Positions 24,670 through 34,359 of a DNA stretch of 64,000 bases are shown piece by piece. A program made the translations under genes and the position numbers. How positions within the stretch are numbered: position 1 is the stretch's first letter; each line of letters begins with the position of its first letter. The stretch comes from Gammaproteobacteria bacterium. Lineage in GTDB: Bacteria; Pseudomonadota; Gammaproteobacteria; Steroidobacterales; Steroidobacteraceae. The stretch covers positions 95,805-159,804 of the forward strand of contig CANIOW010000003.1 of the NCBI GenBank assembly GCA_947469285.1, in the 5' to 3' direction. Under the pieces are notes generated by a model. The model was given only the letters and a program-made list of their open reading frames with translations, was not told where the DNA came from and ran no database searches.

Positions 24670-26193
24670 GTGCCGCACACCGACCGCCAGTTTTTCGGAC
24701 ACCCCATCGGCCTGTCCACGTTGTTTTTCACCGAGATGTGGGAACGCTTCTCGTATTACGGCATGCGCGGGTTCCTGATCCTGTTCATGGGTGCGCCGTT
24801 GGTAGCGGGAGGCATGGGGCTGGATGACACCACGGCAGCGGCCATCTACGGCACCTACACCGCCATGGTGTACCTGTTCTGCGTTCCAGGCGGCTGGCTG
24901 GCGGACCGAGTACTGGGGCCACGGCGCGCGGTGTTGATCGGCGGCATCCTCATTGCCGCCGGCCACTTCACTCTGGCCATTCCAGCGACCGCGGCATTTT
25001 TCCTCGGGCTGACCCTCATTGTCCTCGGCACTGGCCTGCTCAAGCCGAATATCAGCGTCATGGTCGGTGAACTCTATGCGCCGGAAGACGCAAGGCGTGA
25101 CGCCGCTTTTTCGGTGTTTTACATGGGCATCAATCTCGGCGGCTTTCTCGGCCCCTTGGTCACCGGCTATCTGGCGCAGCAAGAAAGCTTTCGGGTGCTG
25201 GTCACCGGCTGGGGCCTCGACCCGAATGCCACCTGGCACTTCGCCTTCGGCGCGGCCGGCGTAGGCATGACCCTCGGCCTGATTCAATACGTGCTGGGTG
25301 GGCGGAAACTCGGTCAGGCGGGTTTGGCGCCGAGCAGTGCCAGCACGCCGGCACTCGCCGCCCAGTACCGCGTTCAAGCGCTTCGCTGGGGCAGCCTCGG
25401 TGTTGGCCTGCTGCTGCTGGTGGGCATCGCCGCCTTCACCGGGGTGTTAGCGCTCAATGCCACCACCGTGCGTGACTGGGCTGGCTACTCGCTGCTCATC
25501 ATCACCGTGGTGTTCTTCGGCTCGCTGTTCACGGACCAAAGCTGGAGCCCCGCGGAACGCGCGCGCTTACTGGTGATCTTTGTTTTCTTCGCCTGCGCGG
25601 CGGTGTTCTGGTCGGTGTTCGAACAAGCCGGCTCCACCTTGAACCTATTCGCCGACCGCAGTACCGCCAACCAGTTGTTCGGTATGCCCTTCCCGAGCAG
25701 TTGGTTTCAGTCGCTGAACTCGTTGTTCATCATCTTGCTGGCGCCTGTCGTCGCCTGGATCTGGATCAAGTGGGGTACCTCGCAGCCCTCCGCGCCCACC
25801 AAATTTGCCTGGGGCCTGGTCGGTGTGGGTCTGGGGTTCATGCTGCTGGTTATCCCGGCACGCGCTGCCGACATCCCCGGCACGCTGGTCAGCCCGCTGT
25901 GGCTCACCAGCGTGTACTTAGTGCACACCATTGCGGAACTCATGCTCAGTCCGGTGGGGCTAAGCTCCATGAGTACACTGGCGCCACGACGCATCGTGGG
26001 TGCCATGATGGGCGTGTGGTTCCTCGGCGCATCGGTCGGCAATTTCCTGGCCGGTACCATGGCGGGCATGTACGAATCCATGCCGCTGGATACCTTGTTC
26101 TGGCGCGTCAGCCTGCTGCCGATCGCTGCCGGCCTCGTCATGCTAGTGTTCTCTAAGAAATTCACCTCGATGATGGGAGCCGTCAAAGCATGA
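24670..26193 (+). CDS. Proton-dependent oligopeptide transporter (POT/PTR2)
   Basis: Inner-membrane di/tripeptide-proton symporter of 507 residues with about 14 helices, starting at GTG with AAGGA seven bases upstream. The POT signature EMWERFSYYGMRGFLI (residues about 18-33) holds the ExxER proton-coupling motif. The second PTR2 motif appears as FSVFYMGINLGGFLGPLVTGYL near 145-165, and EQAGSTLNLFADR carries the conserved TM7 Glu. It lies between the MDR and esterase genes and fits a peptide-uptake role with the M19 dipeptidase. Its stop overlaps the esterase ATG (ATGA). Confidence 0.93.
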   Translation: MPHTDRQFFGHPIGLSTLFFTEMWERFSYYGMRGFLILFMGAPLVAGGMGLDDTTAAAIYGTYTAMVYLFCVPGGWLADRVLGPRRAVLIGGILIAAGHFTLAIPATAAFFLGLTLIVLGTGLLKPNISVMVGELYAPEDARRDAAFSVFYMGINLGGFLGPLVTGYLAQQESFRVLVTGWGLDPNATWHFAFGAAGVGMTLGLIQYVLGGRKLGQAGLAPSSASTPALAAQYRVQALRWGSLGVGLLLLVGIAAFTGVLALNATTVRDWAGYSLLIITVVFFGSLFTDQSWSPAERARLLVIFVFFACAAVFWSVFEQAGSTLNLFADRSTANQLFGMPFPSSWFQSLNSLFIILLAPVVAWIWIKWGTSQPSAPTKFAWGLVGVGLGFMLLVIPARAADIPGTLVSPLWLTSVYLVHTIAELMLSPVGLSSMSTLAPRRIVGAMMGVWFLGASVGNFLAGTMAGMYESMPLDTLFWRVSLLPIAAGLVMLVFSKKFTSMMGAVKA

Positions 26194-27848
26194 GCACCGT
26201 CCACCGCCTGTTCCCTGCGCTCAACCGCAGAACTTTTCTGCTAGCCACGGCCGCCGTCTGGGCCGGTGCGCGCGCCGGCACGGTGGTTGGCGCGCCAACG
26301 GCAGACGACCCGCTGGCGCCCATCGTCAAGACGCGTCAGGGCCGGCTGCAAGGCCGCACCCACGGCACTATTCACCGCTACAAGGGCATCCCCTACGGCG
26401 CAAGCACCGCCGGTGAAAACCGCTTCCTGCCTCCGCAGCCACCGGCGGCGTGGCGTGGCGTACGCGATGCCAGCCAGTATGGCCACCCAGCGCCACAGCT
26501 GTTTCGTTCACACGCCACCTATCCATTTCACGCCTGGGTGGATAACGAAACGCAAAGCGAAGACTGCCTCTGCCTGAATGTCTGGGCACCGGCTACCGCC
26601 GTCAAGACGCCGCGTCCGGTGATGGTCTGGTTCCACGGCGGCGGCTATTCGCGTGGCTCGGGTGGCCTGCCCATCTACGACGGCCAACACCTCGCCGAGC
26701 AAGGCGATGTGGTGGTGGTGACGGTGAACCATCGGCTGAATATCTTCGGCTACCTGCACGTTGCGAAAGGCGCAGACGCGCGCTTCGCCAGTTCGGGCAA
26801 CGCCGGTCAGCTCGACCTGATCGCAGCGCTGCAATGGGTGCGCGAGAACATCGCGAATTTTGGTGGCGATGCATCCAATGTCACTATCTTCGGTGAATCG
26901 GGCGGCGGCGCCAAGGTAAGCACGCTGCTGGGCATGCCGGCAGCGCAAGGGCTGTTCCACAAGGCCATTGTGCAAAGCGGCGCATGGACGGAAGTGTTGC
27001 CAGCGGCCGATGCCGACGCCGTCGCTGCGCGCGTCTTCGCGCACTTTGCGCTGCAACCGGGCCAGGTGCAGGCCCTGCAGCAAATACCCACTGCCGATCT
27101 CTACGCCTGTTTCAGCCAACTGCAAAACGCGCCGCTCGCGCCAGTGCTCGATGGTCTCGCCATTCCGCGGCAAACCTGGACCCCGGCCGCACCACCCTAC
27201 GCCCACGACATCCCGCTGCTGGTCGGCAACACCACCGACGAAACCGCGGCGTTTATCGATGCGGCGCTGCTCGAGCCGATCGCAGACGATGCTGCCTTAA
27301 TCGCCAAGATCACGAAAGCGGGCGGCAAACGGCTGGCCGATAGCGGCCAGGTGGCTGCCCTGTTGGCGCTCTACCGTGCACAGATGCCCGGTTTGTCGCG
27401 GACCCAACTGCTGGTGCGCATCACCACCGACAGTGGGATGTGGCGCAATGCCCTGACCCTGGCCGAGCGTCAGCATGCGGCCGGCGGTGCGCCGGCTTAT
27501 CTCTACGAATTTGCTTGGACCACGCCGTGCTTCGCCGGTCAGTGGGCGCTGCACGCTCTCGACATTCCGTTCATGTTCGGCAACCACGACTACGGCGCGT
27601 CCTGGGACCCTGCGGATTCGCAGGCGGTTCGGGATGCTGCCGACCCACAGCACGACTATCTACTGCTGAGCGCACAGATGATCGCCATGTGGACCAACTT
27701 TGCGCGGACCGGCAACCCATCCATTGCCGCCCTCGGCGCCTGGCCGGCCTATACCCCCGAGCATCGCTACACGATGGTGCTGGACCGCCACGCCCACCTG
27801 ATGTCCGGTCTGCGGGAAGCGGTGCGCCCGGCCATCATGGCACTGTAA
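26190..27848 (+). CDS. Type-B carboxylesterase with Tat signal
   Basis: Exported alpha/beta hydrolase of 552 residues (para-nitrobenzyl esterase/COesterase family). The N-terminus carries a twin-arginine signal, NRRTFLLATAAVWAGA (Arg13-Arg14). Catalytic Ser237 is in FGESGGGAK, the oxyanion region is WFHGGGYSRGSGG (about 148-160), and EDCLCLNVW is the family Cys-containing motif. The acid and His members fall near NTTDETAAF and FGNHDYG. The start overlaps the POT stop (ATGA). It ends seven bases before the convergent liuD stop. An ester or amide substrate linked to peptide uptake is possible but unproven. Confidence 0.88.
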   Translation: MSTVHRLFPALNRRTFLLATAAVWAGARAGTVVGAPTADDPLAPIVKTRQGRLQGRTHGTIHRYKGIPYGASTAGENRFLPPQPPAAWRGVRDASQYGHPAPQLFRSHATYPFHAWVDNETQSEDCLCLNVWAPATAVKTPRPVMVWFHGGGYSRGSGGLPIYDGQHLAEQGDVVVVTVNHRLNIFGYLHVAKGADARFASSGNAGQLDLIAALQWVRENIANFGGDASNVTIFGESGGGAKVSTLLGMPAAQGLFHKAIVQSGAWTEVLPAADADAVAARVFAHFALQPGQVQALQQIPTADLYACFSQLQNAPLAPVLDGLAIPRQTWTPAAPPYAHDIPLLVGNTTDETAAFIDAALLEPIADDAALIAKITKAGGKRLADSGQVAALLALYRAQMPGLSRTQLLVRITTDSGMWRNALTLAERQHAAGGAPAYLYEFAWTTPCFAGQWALHALDIPFMFGNHDYGASWDPADSQAVRDAADPQHDYLLLSAQMIAMWTNFARTGNPSIAALGAWPAYTPEHRYTMVLDRHAHLMSGLREAVRPAIMAL

Positions 27849-27855
27849 GGCCGGT

Positions 27856-29826
27856 TTATTTTCTGGTGGTGCTAACGCCGTCCGGTTGGTTTTCTGTGGC
27901 CGCAAAGTCCACCAGTTCAGCACCCTCCGGAACTTGCTCACCCACCGCATAGTGGAACCCTGCCACGTGGCCGTCTTTCGGCGCGGTCAGCGTGTGCTCC
28001 ATTTTCATCGCTTCCATCACCAGGAGAGGCGTGCCAGCCACCACCAGCGTACCGGGTGGCACGAGCCAGGCAATCATCTTCCCCGGCATGGGCGCACGCA
28101 ATCCCAGGTGACCAGCAGGCGTGCTGTGCTCAGCAGCGCGCACGAGCGCTTCCACGCGGGGGTCGATGCACTGCAGCGTCGTCATGCCCTCGGCCTCAAA
28201 CACCTGCCGCAAAGTACCCTCGCGGAGCACTTTCACGCCGCGGGGTAAGGCGTCGGGCGGATAGGGCAGCGTGACGCACTCGAGCGTGTCTGCATGGCGA
28301 AACTGAAACACCCGCGGTTGTCGCCCGCTGACTCGCCAGGCGTCAGCCGCCGCCCACGGCGAATGCGCATCACTGCCGGCATGCACGGGCAGCACAGGCG
28401 CGCCGTTTTGGGTCAGCCACTCGGCTTGCGCGGCGAAGCGCAGCGTTTCACGGCGCACCACTGGGGGCGCCAGCAAAGTCGCTTGTTCCCGTTCAATCAG
28501 GCCGGTATCGAGCCGTGCCTCCACGAACGACGCGCAGTGCAGCAGCCGCTGCAAGAACGCGAGGTTGTTGTCAACGCCCGTCAGCTCGCAGGCCCCAAGC
28601 GCCTGCCGCATACGCTCGAGCGCTTGGGCTCGGTCGCTGCCATGGACGATCAGCTTGGCAATCATGGGGTCGTAGTACGGAGTGATCGCATCACCTTCGT
28701 CCACCCCGGTGTCCACCCGCACCGCCGGCGTTTGCCGTGGAAAACGCAAATGGCGCAACCGGCCCGTCGACGGCAAAAAACCATTGAACGGATTTTCAGC
28801 GTACAGCCGTACTTCAATGGCGTGGCCGAGCAGCGGCACCTCGGCCTGCGTCAAGGGCAGGCGCTCGCCGGCGGCCACCCGCAACTGCCACTCCACCAAG
28901 TCCAGACCAGTAATCATTTCCGTGACCGGATGCTCCACCTGCAGGCGGGTGTTCATCTCCATGAAGTAGAACTGGCCATCGCGGTCTACGATGAATTCCA
29001 CGGTGCCGGCGCCCACATAGCCCACCGCACGCGCGGCGTTCACGGCAGCCTCGCCCATCGCGCGGCGTCGTTCGGGTGTCATGCCGGGGGCAGGTGCTTC
29101 CTCCACCACTTTCTGGTGCCGACGCTGCACTGAGCAGTCGCGTTCATGTAGCGCCAGACACGCTCCATGCGTGTCGGCAAATACTTGAATTTCAATATGC
29201 CGCGGTTGCTGCAGATATTTTTCGAGCAGCACCGTGTCGTCACCGAAACTGGCCAGCGATTCGCGTTGGCAACCGGTGAGCGCCGCAGCAAACTCCGCCG
29301 CCGCGCGAACCACGCGCATGCCCTTACCGCCACCACCGGCGCTGGCCTTGATGAGCACCGGGTAGCCTATGCCATCGGCTTCACGTTGCAGCAGTGCCAG
29401 CGACTGGTCCACGCCGTGGTAGCCCGGCACCACCGGCACACCTGCGGCCACCATCAAGGCCTTGGCAGCACTCTTACCGCCCATCGCCCGAATGGCGGCA
29501 GGCGGCGGCCCCACGAAGCGAATGCCCGCGTCCCGACAAGCTTCAGCGAATACCGCGTTTTCGGAGAGAAAGCCGTAGCCGGGGTGAATAGCCTCAGCGC
29601 CGGTGTGGCGCGCAGCCGCGAGCACTAGCTGCGAGTCGAGATAGGACTCACTGGCTGGCGCCGGACCCAGGCGCACGGCTTCGTCCGCCAAGCGCACGTG
29701 TCGGGCGTCGGCGTCGGCGTCGGAGTAGACGGCGACGGTGGCGATTCCGAGACGTTGCGCCGTCAACAGCACACGGCAGGCAATCTCCCCGCGATTGGCG
29801 ATGAGCAGTTTTCGAATCGGTTCCAC
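27856..29826 (-). CDS. liuD: Methylcrotonyl-CoA carboxylase, biotin-carboxylase/biotin subunit
   Basis: Biotin-dependent carboxylase alpha subunit of 656 residues. Biotin-carboxylase N-domain KLLIANRGEIACRVL at the start, ATP-grasp with KASAGGGGKGMRVV near 160-173, and EMNTRLQVEHPVTE near 288-301. The C-terminal biotinyl domain has VMEAMKMEH, with the biotinylated Lys608. Its neighbours liuB, liuC and liuA indicate methylcrotonyl-CoA as substrate (leucine degradation) rather than acetyl- or propionyl-CoA. The GTG start has GGAG about ten bases upstream and follows liuC by three bases. Confidence 0.92.
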   Translation of the reverse strand: MEPIRKLLIANRGEIACRVLLTAQRLGIATVAVYSDADADARHVRLADEAVRLGPAPASESYLDSQLVLAAARHTGAEAIHPGYGFLSENAVFAEACRDAGIRFVGPPPAAIRAMGGKSAAKALMVAAGVPVVPGYHGVDQSLALLQREADGIGYPVLIKASAGGGGKGMRVVRAAAEFAAALTGCQRESLASFGDDTVLLEKYLQQPRHIEIQVFADTHGACLALHERDCSVQRRHQKVVEEAPAPGMTPERRRAMGEAAVNAARAVGYVGAGTVEFIVDRDGQFYFMEMNTRLQVEHPVTEMITGLDLVEWQLRVAAGERLPLTQAEVPLLGHAIEVRLYAENPFNGFLPSTGRLRHLRFPRQTPAVRVDTGVDEGDAITPYYDPMIAKLIVHGSDRAQALERMRQALGACELTGVDNNLAFLQRLLHCASFVEARLDTGLIEREQATLLAPPVVRRETLRFAAQAEWLTQNGAPVLPVHAGSDAHSPWAAADAWRVSGRQPRVFQFRHADTLECVTLPYPPDALPRGVKVLREGTLRQVFEAEGMTTLQCIDPRVEALVRAAEHSTPAGHLGLRAPMPGKMIAWLVPPGTLVVAGTPLLVMEAMKMEHTLTAPKDGHVAGFHYAVGEQVPEGAELVDFAATENQPDGVSTTRK

Positions 29827-29829
29827 TGG

Positions 29830-30627
29830 TTAAGCTCTCCAGTTGGGCAGGCGCTTGGCCAGAAAGGCCCCAATGCCTTCATGGCCTTCCGGAGTGCTGC
29901 GCACGCGCGCAATCCATTCGGCCGTCTCCGCCACTAAAGGGGCGTCGATAGCGCGCGCAGCCAGATGCTGTAGCAGTCCTTTAGATTCCTGTAGCGCGTG
30001 GGGGCCGCCAGCCAGCAAGGCGCGAACGATATTTTCCACGGCGGCGTCGAGCGCATTCGGTGCGCACAACACATGCACCAGTCCAAGACGGTGAGCTTCA
30101 GCGGCGTCAAAGCGCTCACCGGTTAGAAAGTAGCGCGAGGCGGCGCGAGCGCCGATGGCATTCACCACATACGGCCCGATGGTGCCTGGGACCAGCCCAA
30201 TGCGAACCTCGGGCGTACCGAATTTTGCCGTGCTGTCTGCCACCACCACATCACAAGCCGCCACCAGTCCGGTGCCCCCAGCGAGTGCATTGCCATGTAC
30301 CCGTGCCACCACCGGTTTTGGCGACGTGTACACCGCATGAAACAGCCCTGCGAGACGGTTAGCATCCGCCAGGTTTTGCGCATGGGTGTACTGCGCCGCA
30401 CGCAGCATCCAGTGCAGGTCACCGCCGGCACAGAAGCTGGGGCCACGCCCACCGATCACCAGCACCCGGACCGCCGGGTCTGCGCCTGCGGCGACGACCG
30501 CCACCGTCAGCTGGTCGATCAGCTCCGCGTCAAACGCGTTGTGCAGGGCTGGGCGGTTTAGCCACAGGGTCCGCACACCAGCGGTCTCGGTGGTCTCAAG
30601 TGGCAAGTGGAGGTCTGCGTCGGTCAT
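29830..30627 (-). CDS. liuC: Methylglutaconyl-CoA hydratase (enoyl-CoA hydratase family)
   Basis: Crotonase-fold protein of 265 residues that would hydrate 3-methylglutaconyl-CoA to HMG-CoA. Oxyanion-hole segments are GRGPSFCAGGDLHWM (about 60-75) and HGNALAGGTGLVAACD (about 108-123); the catalytic Glu position lies in FGTPEVRIGLVPGTIG. ESKGLLQHLAAR and PEGHEGIGAFLAKRLPNW close the protein as usual for the family. It sits between liuB (32-base gap) and liuD (3-base gap). Assignment to methylglutaconyl-CoA rests mainly on this position. Confidence 0.88.
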   Translation of the reverse strand: MTDADLHLPLETTETAGVRTLWLNRPALHNAFDAELIDQLTVAVVAAGADPAVRVLVIGGRGPSFCAGGDLHWMLRAAQYTHAQNLADANRLAGLFHAVYTSPKPVVARVHGNALAGGTGLVAACDVVVADSTAKFGTPEVRIGLVPGTIGPYVVNAIGARAASRYFLTGERFDAAEAHRLGLVHVLCAPNALDAAVENIVRALLAGGPHALQESKGLLQHLAARAIDAPLVAETAEWIARVRSTPEGHEGIGAFLAKRLPNWRA

Positions 30628-30659
30628 CGTGCACCCAGAGGGTTAGTTAGCGTGGGACA

Positions 30660-32300
30660 TCACAGGCGAAAGACGCCGACCTTGGTCGGTGTGTCCGGGC
30701 CATGTGGCGCATTCAAGGCCGCCGAGAGGCCCAGCGCGAGGACGCGACGGGTATCGGCCGGGTCGATCACCCCATCGTCCCACAGCCGGCCACTGGCGTA
30801 ATACGGATGGCCCCGCTGCTCGTATTGTTCGCGTAGCGGCGCCTTGAACTTCGCTTCGTCGGCGGCGCTCCAGTGTTGACCGGCGGCTTCAAGCTGGTCG
30901 CGCTTCACCGTGGCCAGCACACTCGCCGCCTGCTCACCGCCCATCACCGAGATGCGCGCATTGGGCCACATCCACAAAAAACGCGGGCTGTAGGCGCGGC
31001 CGCACATGCCGTAATTGCCAGCGCCAAAGCTGCCACCGATGATCACCGTGAACTTTGGCACCCGGGCCGTGGCCACGGCGGTGACCAGTTTCGCGCCGTC
31101 TTTGGCGATACCGCCCGTTTCGGCTTTCAGTCCGACCATAAAGCCGGTGATGTTCTGCAGGAACACCAGCGGAGTGCCACGCTGCGTACACAGCTGAATG
31201 AAGTGGGCGCCCTTCTGCGCCGATTCACTGAACAGAATGCCATTGTTGGCGATGACGCCCACGGGGTAGCCATGGATTCGTGCAAAGCCACACACCAACG
31301 TGGTGCCGTAGCGCGCTTTGAATTCATCGAAGCGGCTGCCATCCACCACGCGCGCGATCACCTCGCGCACCTCGAACGGTTGACGTGCGTCGGCAGGCAC
31401 CACGCCGTGCAGTTCCGCAGCGGCATACCGCGGTTCCTCCACCGGGGCGACCTCCAGCCGTATCTGTTTCACGCGGTTGAACCGCGCCACGGCGCTACGC
31501 GCCAAGGCCAAGGCATGGAGATCGTTGTCTGCCAGATGGTCCGCCACGCCCGAGAGGCGCGTGTGCACATCACCACCCCCGAGCGCTTCGGCCGTCACCA
31601 CTTCACCCGTGGCGGCCTTCACCAGCGGCGGGCCGGCCAGGAAGATAGTGCCTTGCTCTTTGACGATGATCGCTTCGTCGGCCATGGCGGGCACATAGGC
31701 GCCACCCGCCGTACACGAACCCATCACCACGGCCAGCTGCGGAATACCCGCAGCGGATAGATTCGCTTGGTTGAAAAAGATCCGCCCGAAGTGCTCCCGG
31801 TCGGGAAACACCTCGTCCTGGGCAGGCAGATACGCGCCGCCCGAATCCACCAGGTACACGCAAGGCAGATGGTTTTCGGCGGCGATCTCTTGGGCGCGCA
31901 GGTGCTTTTTGACCGTCAGCGGGTAATAGGTGCCCCCCTTAACGGTCGCGTCGTTGGCCACCACCACACATTCTTGCCCGGCGATCCGGCCAATGCCGGT
32001 GATAAGACCGGCCGCTGGCACTTCGCCGCCGTACTGGCCATGGGCAGCCAACGGCGAGAGCTCCAAAAATGGGCTCCCCGCGTCGAGCAAGGCATCCACC
32101 CGGTCACGCACCAGAAGCTTGCCCCGGTCCACATGCTTCTGGCGGGCCTGAGGGCTGCCGCCCAGGGCAATGCGCGCCAGTTCAGCCTGCAGCCCAGCGA
32201 CTTGTGCCGCCATGGCGGCTTGATTGGCCGCGAACGCCGCCGAACGGACATCGATAGCGGTGGCTAGTGGTGGCCCGGAAACCGGCAATGGCAGCGTCAT
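30660..32300 (-). CDS. liuB: Methylcrotonyl-CoA carboxylase, carboxyltransferase subunit
   Basis: Carboxyltransferase beta subunit of 546 residues. Conserved segments include [20 protein letters not shown] and [18 protein letters not shown] in the first half, then [24 protein letters not shown] and [16 protein letters not shown] in the second, as in MccB/LiuB. The ATG at 32300 has GGAG six bases upstream; an in-frame start at 32393 would add unrelated residues and overlap the divergent liuA promoter. It is the first gene of the liuBCD unit, facing liuA. Confidence 0.93.
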   Translation of the reverse strand: MTLPLPVSGPPLATAIDVRSAAFAANQAAMAAQVAGLQAELARIALGGSPQARQKHVDRGKLLVRDRVDALLDAGSPFLELSPLAAHGQYGGEVPAAGLITGIGRIAGQECVVVANDATVKGGTYYPLTVKKHLRAQEIAAENHLPCVYLVDSGGAYLPAQDEVFPDREHFGRIFFNQANLSAAGIPQLAVVMGSCTAGGAYVPAMADEAIIVKEQGTIFLAGPPLVKAATGEVVTAEALGGGDVHTRLSGVADHLADNDLHALALARSAVARFNRVKQIRLEVAPVEEPRYAAAELHGVVPADARQPFEVREVIARVVDGSRFDEFKARYGTTLVCGFARIHGYPVGVIANNGILFSESAQKGAHFIQLCTQRGTPLVFLQNITGFMVGLKAETGGIAKDGAKLVTAVATARVPKFTVIIGGSFGAGNYGMCGRAYSPRFLWMWPNARISVMGGEQAASVLATVKRDQLEAAGQHWSAADEAKFKAPLREQYEQRGHPYYASGRLWDDGVIDPADTRRVLALGLSAALNAPHGPDTPTKVGVFRL

Positions 32301-32352
32301 ATGCAGCTCCTCAGTAAAGGCCAAGCGAACCAAGGCTTGTGTCTTGTCGTTA

Positions 32353-32365
32353 ATTGTTGAACAAT
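32353..32365. promoter_or_regulatory. FadR-type operator candidate between liuB and liuA
   Basis: ATTGTT-G-AACAAT is a perfect inverted repeat in the 96-base divergent promoter region. Its core TTGTTGAACAA matches the TNGTNNNACNA pattern of FadR-subfamily GntR operators. The GntR/FCD gene two steps away is the obvious candidate to bind it. Confidence 0.6.
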
Positions 32366-32396
32366 CGTACCATCGAACTTTCCTGTGGAGCAAGCC

Positions 32397-33566
32397 ATGC
32401 TGTCGTCCTCTGTGAATGCCTTAGACTTCGGTCTCGATGACACGGTCAACGCGGTTCGTGACCAGGTGCGCCGGTTTGCGCAGACCGTGATTGCGCCGCG
32501 GGCAGCAGAGATCGACCGCAGCAACCAGTTTCCACCCGAGCTTTGGCGACAGTTCGGCGAACAGGGGCTGCTGGGCATCACCGTCCCCGAGCGTTGGGGC
32601 GGCGCAGCGCTGGGCTACTTGGCCCACACCATAGCCGTCGAGGAAATCTCCCGCGCTTCGGCGTCGGTGGGGCTGTCCTACGGCGCCCATTCAAACCTGT
32701 GCGTCAACCAACTGACCCTCAATGGCACCGACGCCCAGCGAGACCGCTACCTGCCAAAACTCGTCTCCGGCGAGCAGGTCGGTGCGTTGGCCATGTCGGA
32801 GCCGGGCGCCGGTAGCGATGTACTGGCCATGCAGCTACGCGCGGTCGCTGAAGGCGACTACTTTGTGCTCAACGGCACCAAGATGTGGATCACCAACGGA
32901 CCGGACGCCGAGGTGCTGGTGGTGTATGCGAAAACGGCCCCGGACGCCGGCGCACGTGGCATCAGCGCGTTCATCGTTGAAAGGGACTTTCCCGGCTTTT
33001 CCACTTCACCGAAACTCGACAAGCTCGGCATGCGCGGCTCCAACACCTGCGAACTGGTATTTCAGAACTGTCGCGTCCCGGCCGCCAACCTCCTGGGCCA
33101 GCTGCACGGCGGGACCAAAGTGCTCATGCGCGGCCTCGATTTTGAACGCGTCGTACTGGCGGGCGGACCGCTTGGCCTCATGGCAGCGGCGCTCGATCTG
33201 GTCCTGCCCTATCTGCGTGAACGCAAACAGTTCGGGGTGCCTATCGGCACCTTCGAGCTGATGCAGGGCAAGGTGGCCGACATGTACACCGACCTGAATG
33301 CCTCGCGCGCCTATGTCTACGCCGTGGCCGCAGCCTGCGACCGGGGCCAAGTCACCCGGCAAGATGCCGCGGGCTGTATCCTGTATGCCGCTGAACGGGC
33401 CACCCGTGCAGCACTCGAGGCCATCCAGACGCTGGGTGGTAACGGGTACATCAATGACTACCCTGCCGGACGGCTGCTGCGCGACGCCAAGCTCTACGAG
33501 ATTGGCGCCGGGACACAGGAGATTCGCCGGATGCTCATCGGCCGCCAGCTGTTCGAAGCGGCCTGA
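32397..33566 (+). CDS. liuA: Isovaleryl-CoA dehydrogenase
   Basis: FAD acyl-CoA dehydrogenase of 389 residues that oxidises isovaleryl-CoA to 3-methylcrotonyl-Co[13 protein letters not shown] and [17 protein letters not shown] are FAD/substrate-binding signatures. Catalytic Glu250 in [16 protein letters not shown] is at the position used by isovaleryl-CoA dehydrogenases rather than the C-terminal Glu of other family members. [20 protein letters not shown] and the final EIRRMLIGR are typical. The ATG at 32397 has GGAG six bases upstream and was preferred to the GTG at 32385. It is divergent from liuBCD across a palindrome. Confidence 0.94.
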   Translation: MLSSSVNALDFGLDDTVNAVRDQVRRFAQTVIAPRAAEIDRSNQFPPELWRQFGEQGLLGITVPERWGGAALGYLAHTIAVEEISRASASVGLSYGAHSNLCVNQLTLNGTDAQRDRYLPKLVSGEQVGALAMSEPGAGSDVLAMQLRAVAEGDYFVLNGTKMWITNGPDAEVLVVYAKTAPDAGARGISAFIVERDFPGFSTSPKLDKLGMRGSNTCELVFQNCRVPAANLLGQLHGGTKVLMRGLDFERVVLAGGPLGLMAAALDLVLPYLRERKQFGVPIGTFELMQGKVADMYTDLNASRAYVYAVAAACDRGQVTRQDAAGCILYAAERATRAALEAIQTLGGNGYINDYPAGRLLRDAKLYEIGAGTQEIRRMLIGRQLFEAA

Positions 33567-33621
33567 GGCGCCAGCGGGCGACGCGCCCTTGGTTGCGGTG
33601 AACCAGTGAGCAGGAGCTGCC

Positions 33622-34359
33622 TTGAACGTCGAGTTCACGCCCGTCCGGCTGGTGCCGGCCTACCGCAAAGTGGCAGACGCCATCCTCGAGCGCATCTTGG
33701 ACCGCCGCCTCCCGGATGGCCAACGGTTGCCGCCGGAAGCCGTGCTGGCGGAGCAGTTCGGTGTCAACCGTGGCACCCTGCGTGAAGCGCTGCGCGATCT
33801 GGAAAGCCAAGGGCTGCTCAGCCGCCACAAGGGCAGCAAACGCATGGTGGTCACGCAGCCTCAGGCCACGCAACTGGCCGATGGCCTGCAGCGTGCGTTT
33901 GCCATTCAGGGCATTACCGCGCTGGAGGTGTGGGGAGCGCTGCGGGTGCTGGAGCCGCCGCTGGCGGAAGCCGCGGCACTGGCACGCACCGCCGAGGACA
34001 TCGAAACACTACAGGCCGTGGTGGCACGCTATGCCGCCGACCATGCGGTGACAGAACATGCCGTGGCCAACGTGACCGCCTTCTTCCGGGCCGTCGCGGC
34101 CGCCAGTCATAACCGGGTGCTGGCCCTGGCGCAGGAGCCGCTGGTGCGACTGCTCGAGCCGACACTGGCGCTGGTCATCGACCGCGTCCCCCAGGCGCGT
34201 GCGCGTATCCGCGATGCGGAACAACAAGTGGCCGAGGCCATTGTGCTGGGAGATGCGCCACGCGCACTGGCGTGGATGGGCAAACATATCCGCGACCTGC
34301 GGCGCGGCTACGAAGTGGCGGGCATTACCCTCGACACCACCGTCACGGCCAGCCTTTAA
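33622..34359 (+). CDS. GntR-family regulator with FCD domain
   Basis: FadR-subfamily transcription factor of 245 residues. Winged helix at about 10-75 (LPPEAVLAEQFGVNRGTLRE, then LESQGLLSRHKG) and an all-helical FCD effector domain at about 90-225. The TTG start has AGGAG five bases upstream. It follows liuA by 55 bases on the same strand, and the liuA/liuB promoter region holds a palindrome of the FadR-operator type, so it probably regulates the liu genes in response to a CoA ester or short acid. This differs from the MerR-type LiuR seen in many other liu clusters. Its stop overlaps the convergent exonuclease stop (TTAA). Confidence 0.88.
   Translation: MNVEFTPVRLVPAYRKVADAILERILDRRLPDGQRLPPEAVLAEQFGVNRGTLREALRDLESQGLLSRHKGSKRMVVTQPQATQLADGLQRAFAIQGITALEVWGALRVLEPPLAEAAALARTAEDIETLQAVVARYAADHAVTEHAVANVTAFFRAVAAASHNRVLALAQEPLVRLLEPTLALVIDRVPQARARIRDAEQQVAEAIVLGDAPRALAWMGKHIRDLRRGYEVAGITLDTTVTASL

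Noticed and set aside
24001..25377. A 458-codon open frame on the minus strand across the MDR and POT genes
   Set aside because: It is antisense to two well-conserved genes, its composition (His/Gln/Arg-rich) is that of a GC-rich shadow frame, and no family is recognisable.
29700..29730. GTCGGC tandem repeat
   Set aside because: It is coding sequence for the Ser-Asp-Ala-Asp-Ala-Asp-Ala stretch near the start of LiuD, a normal feature of biotin carboxylase subunits.
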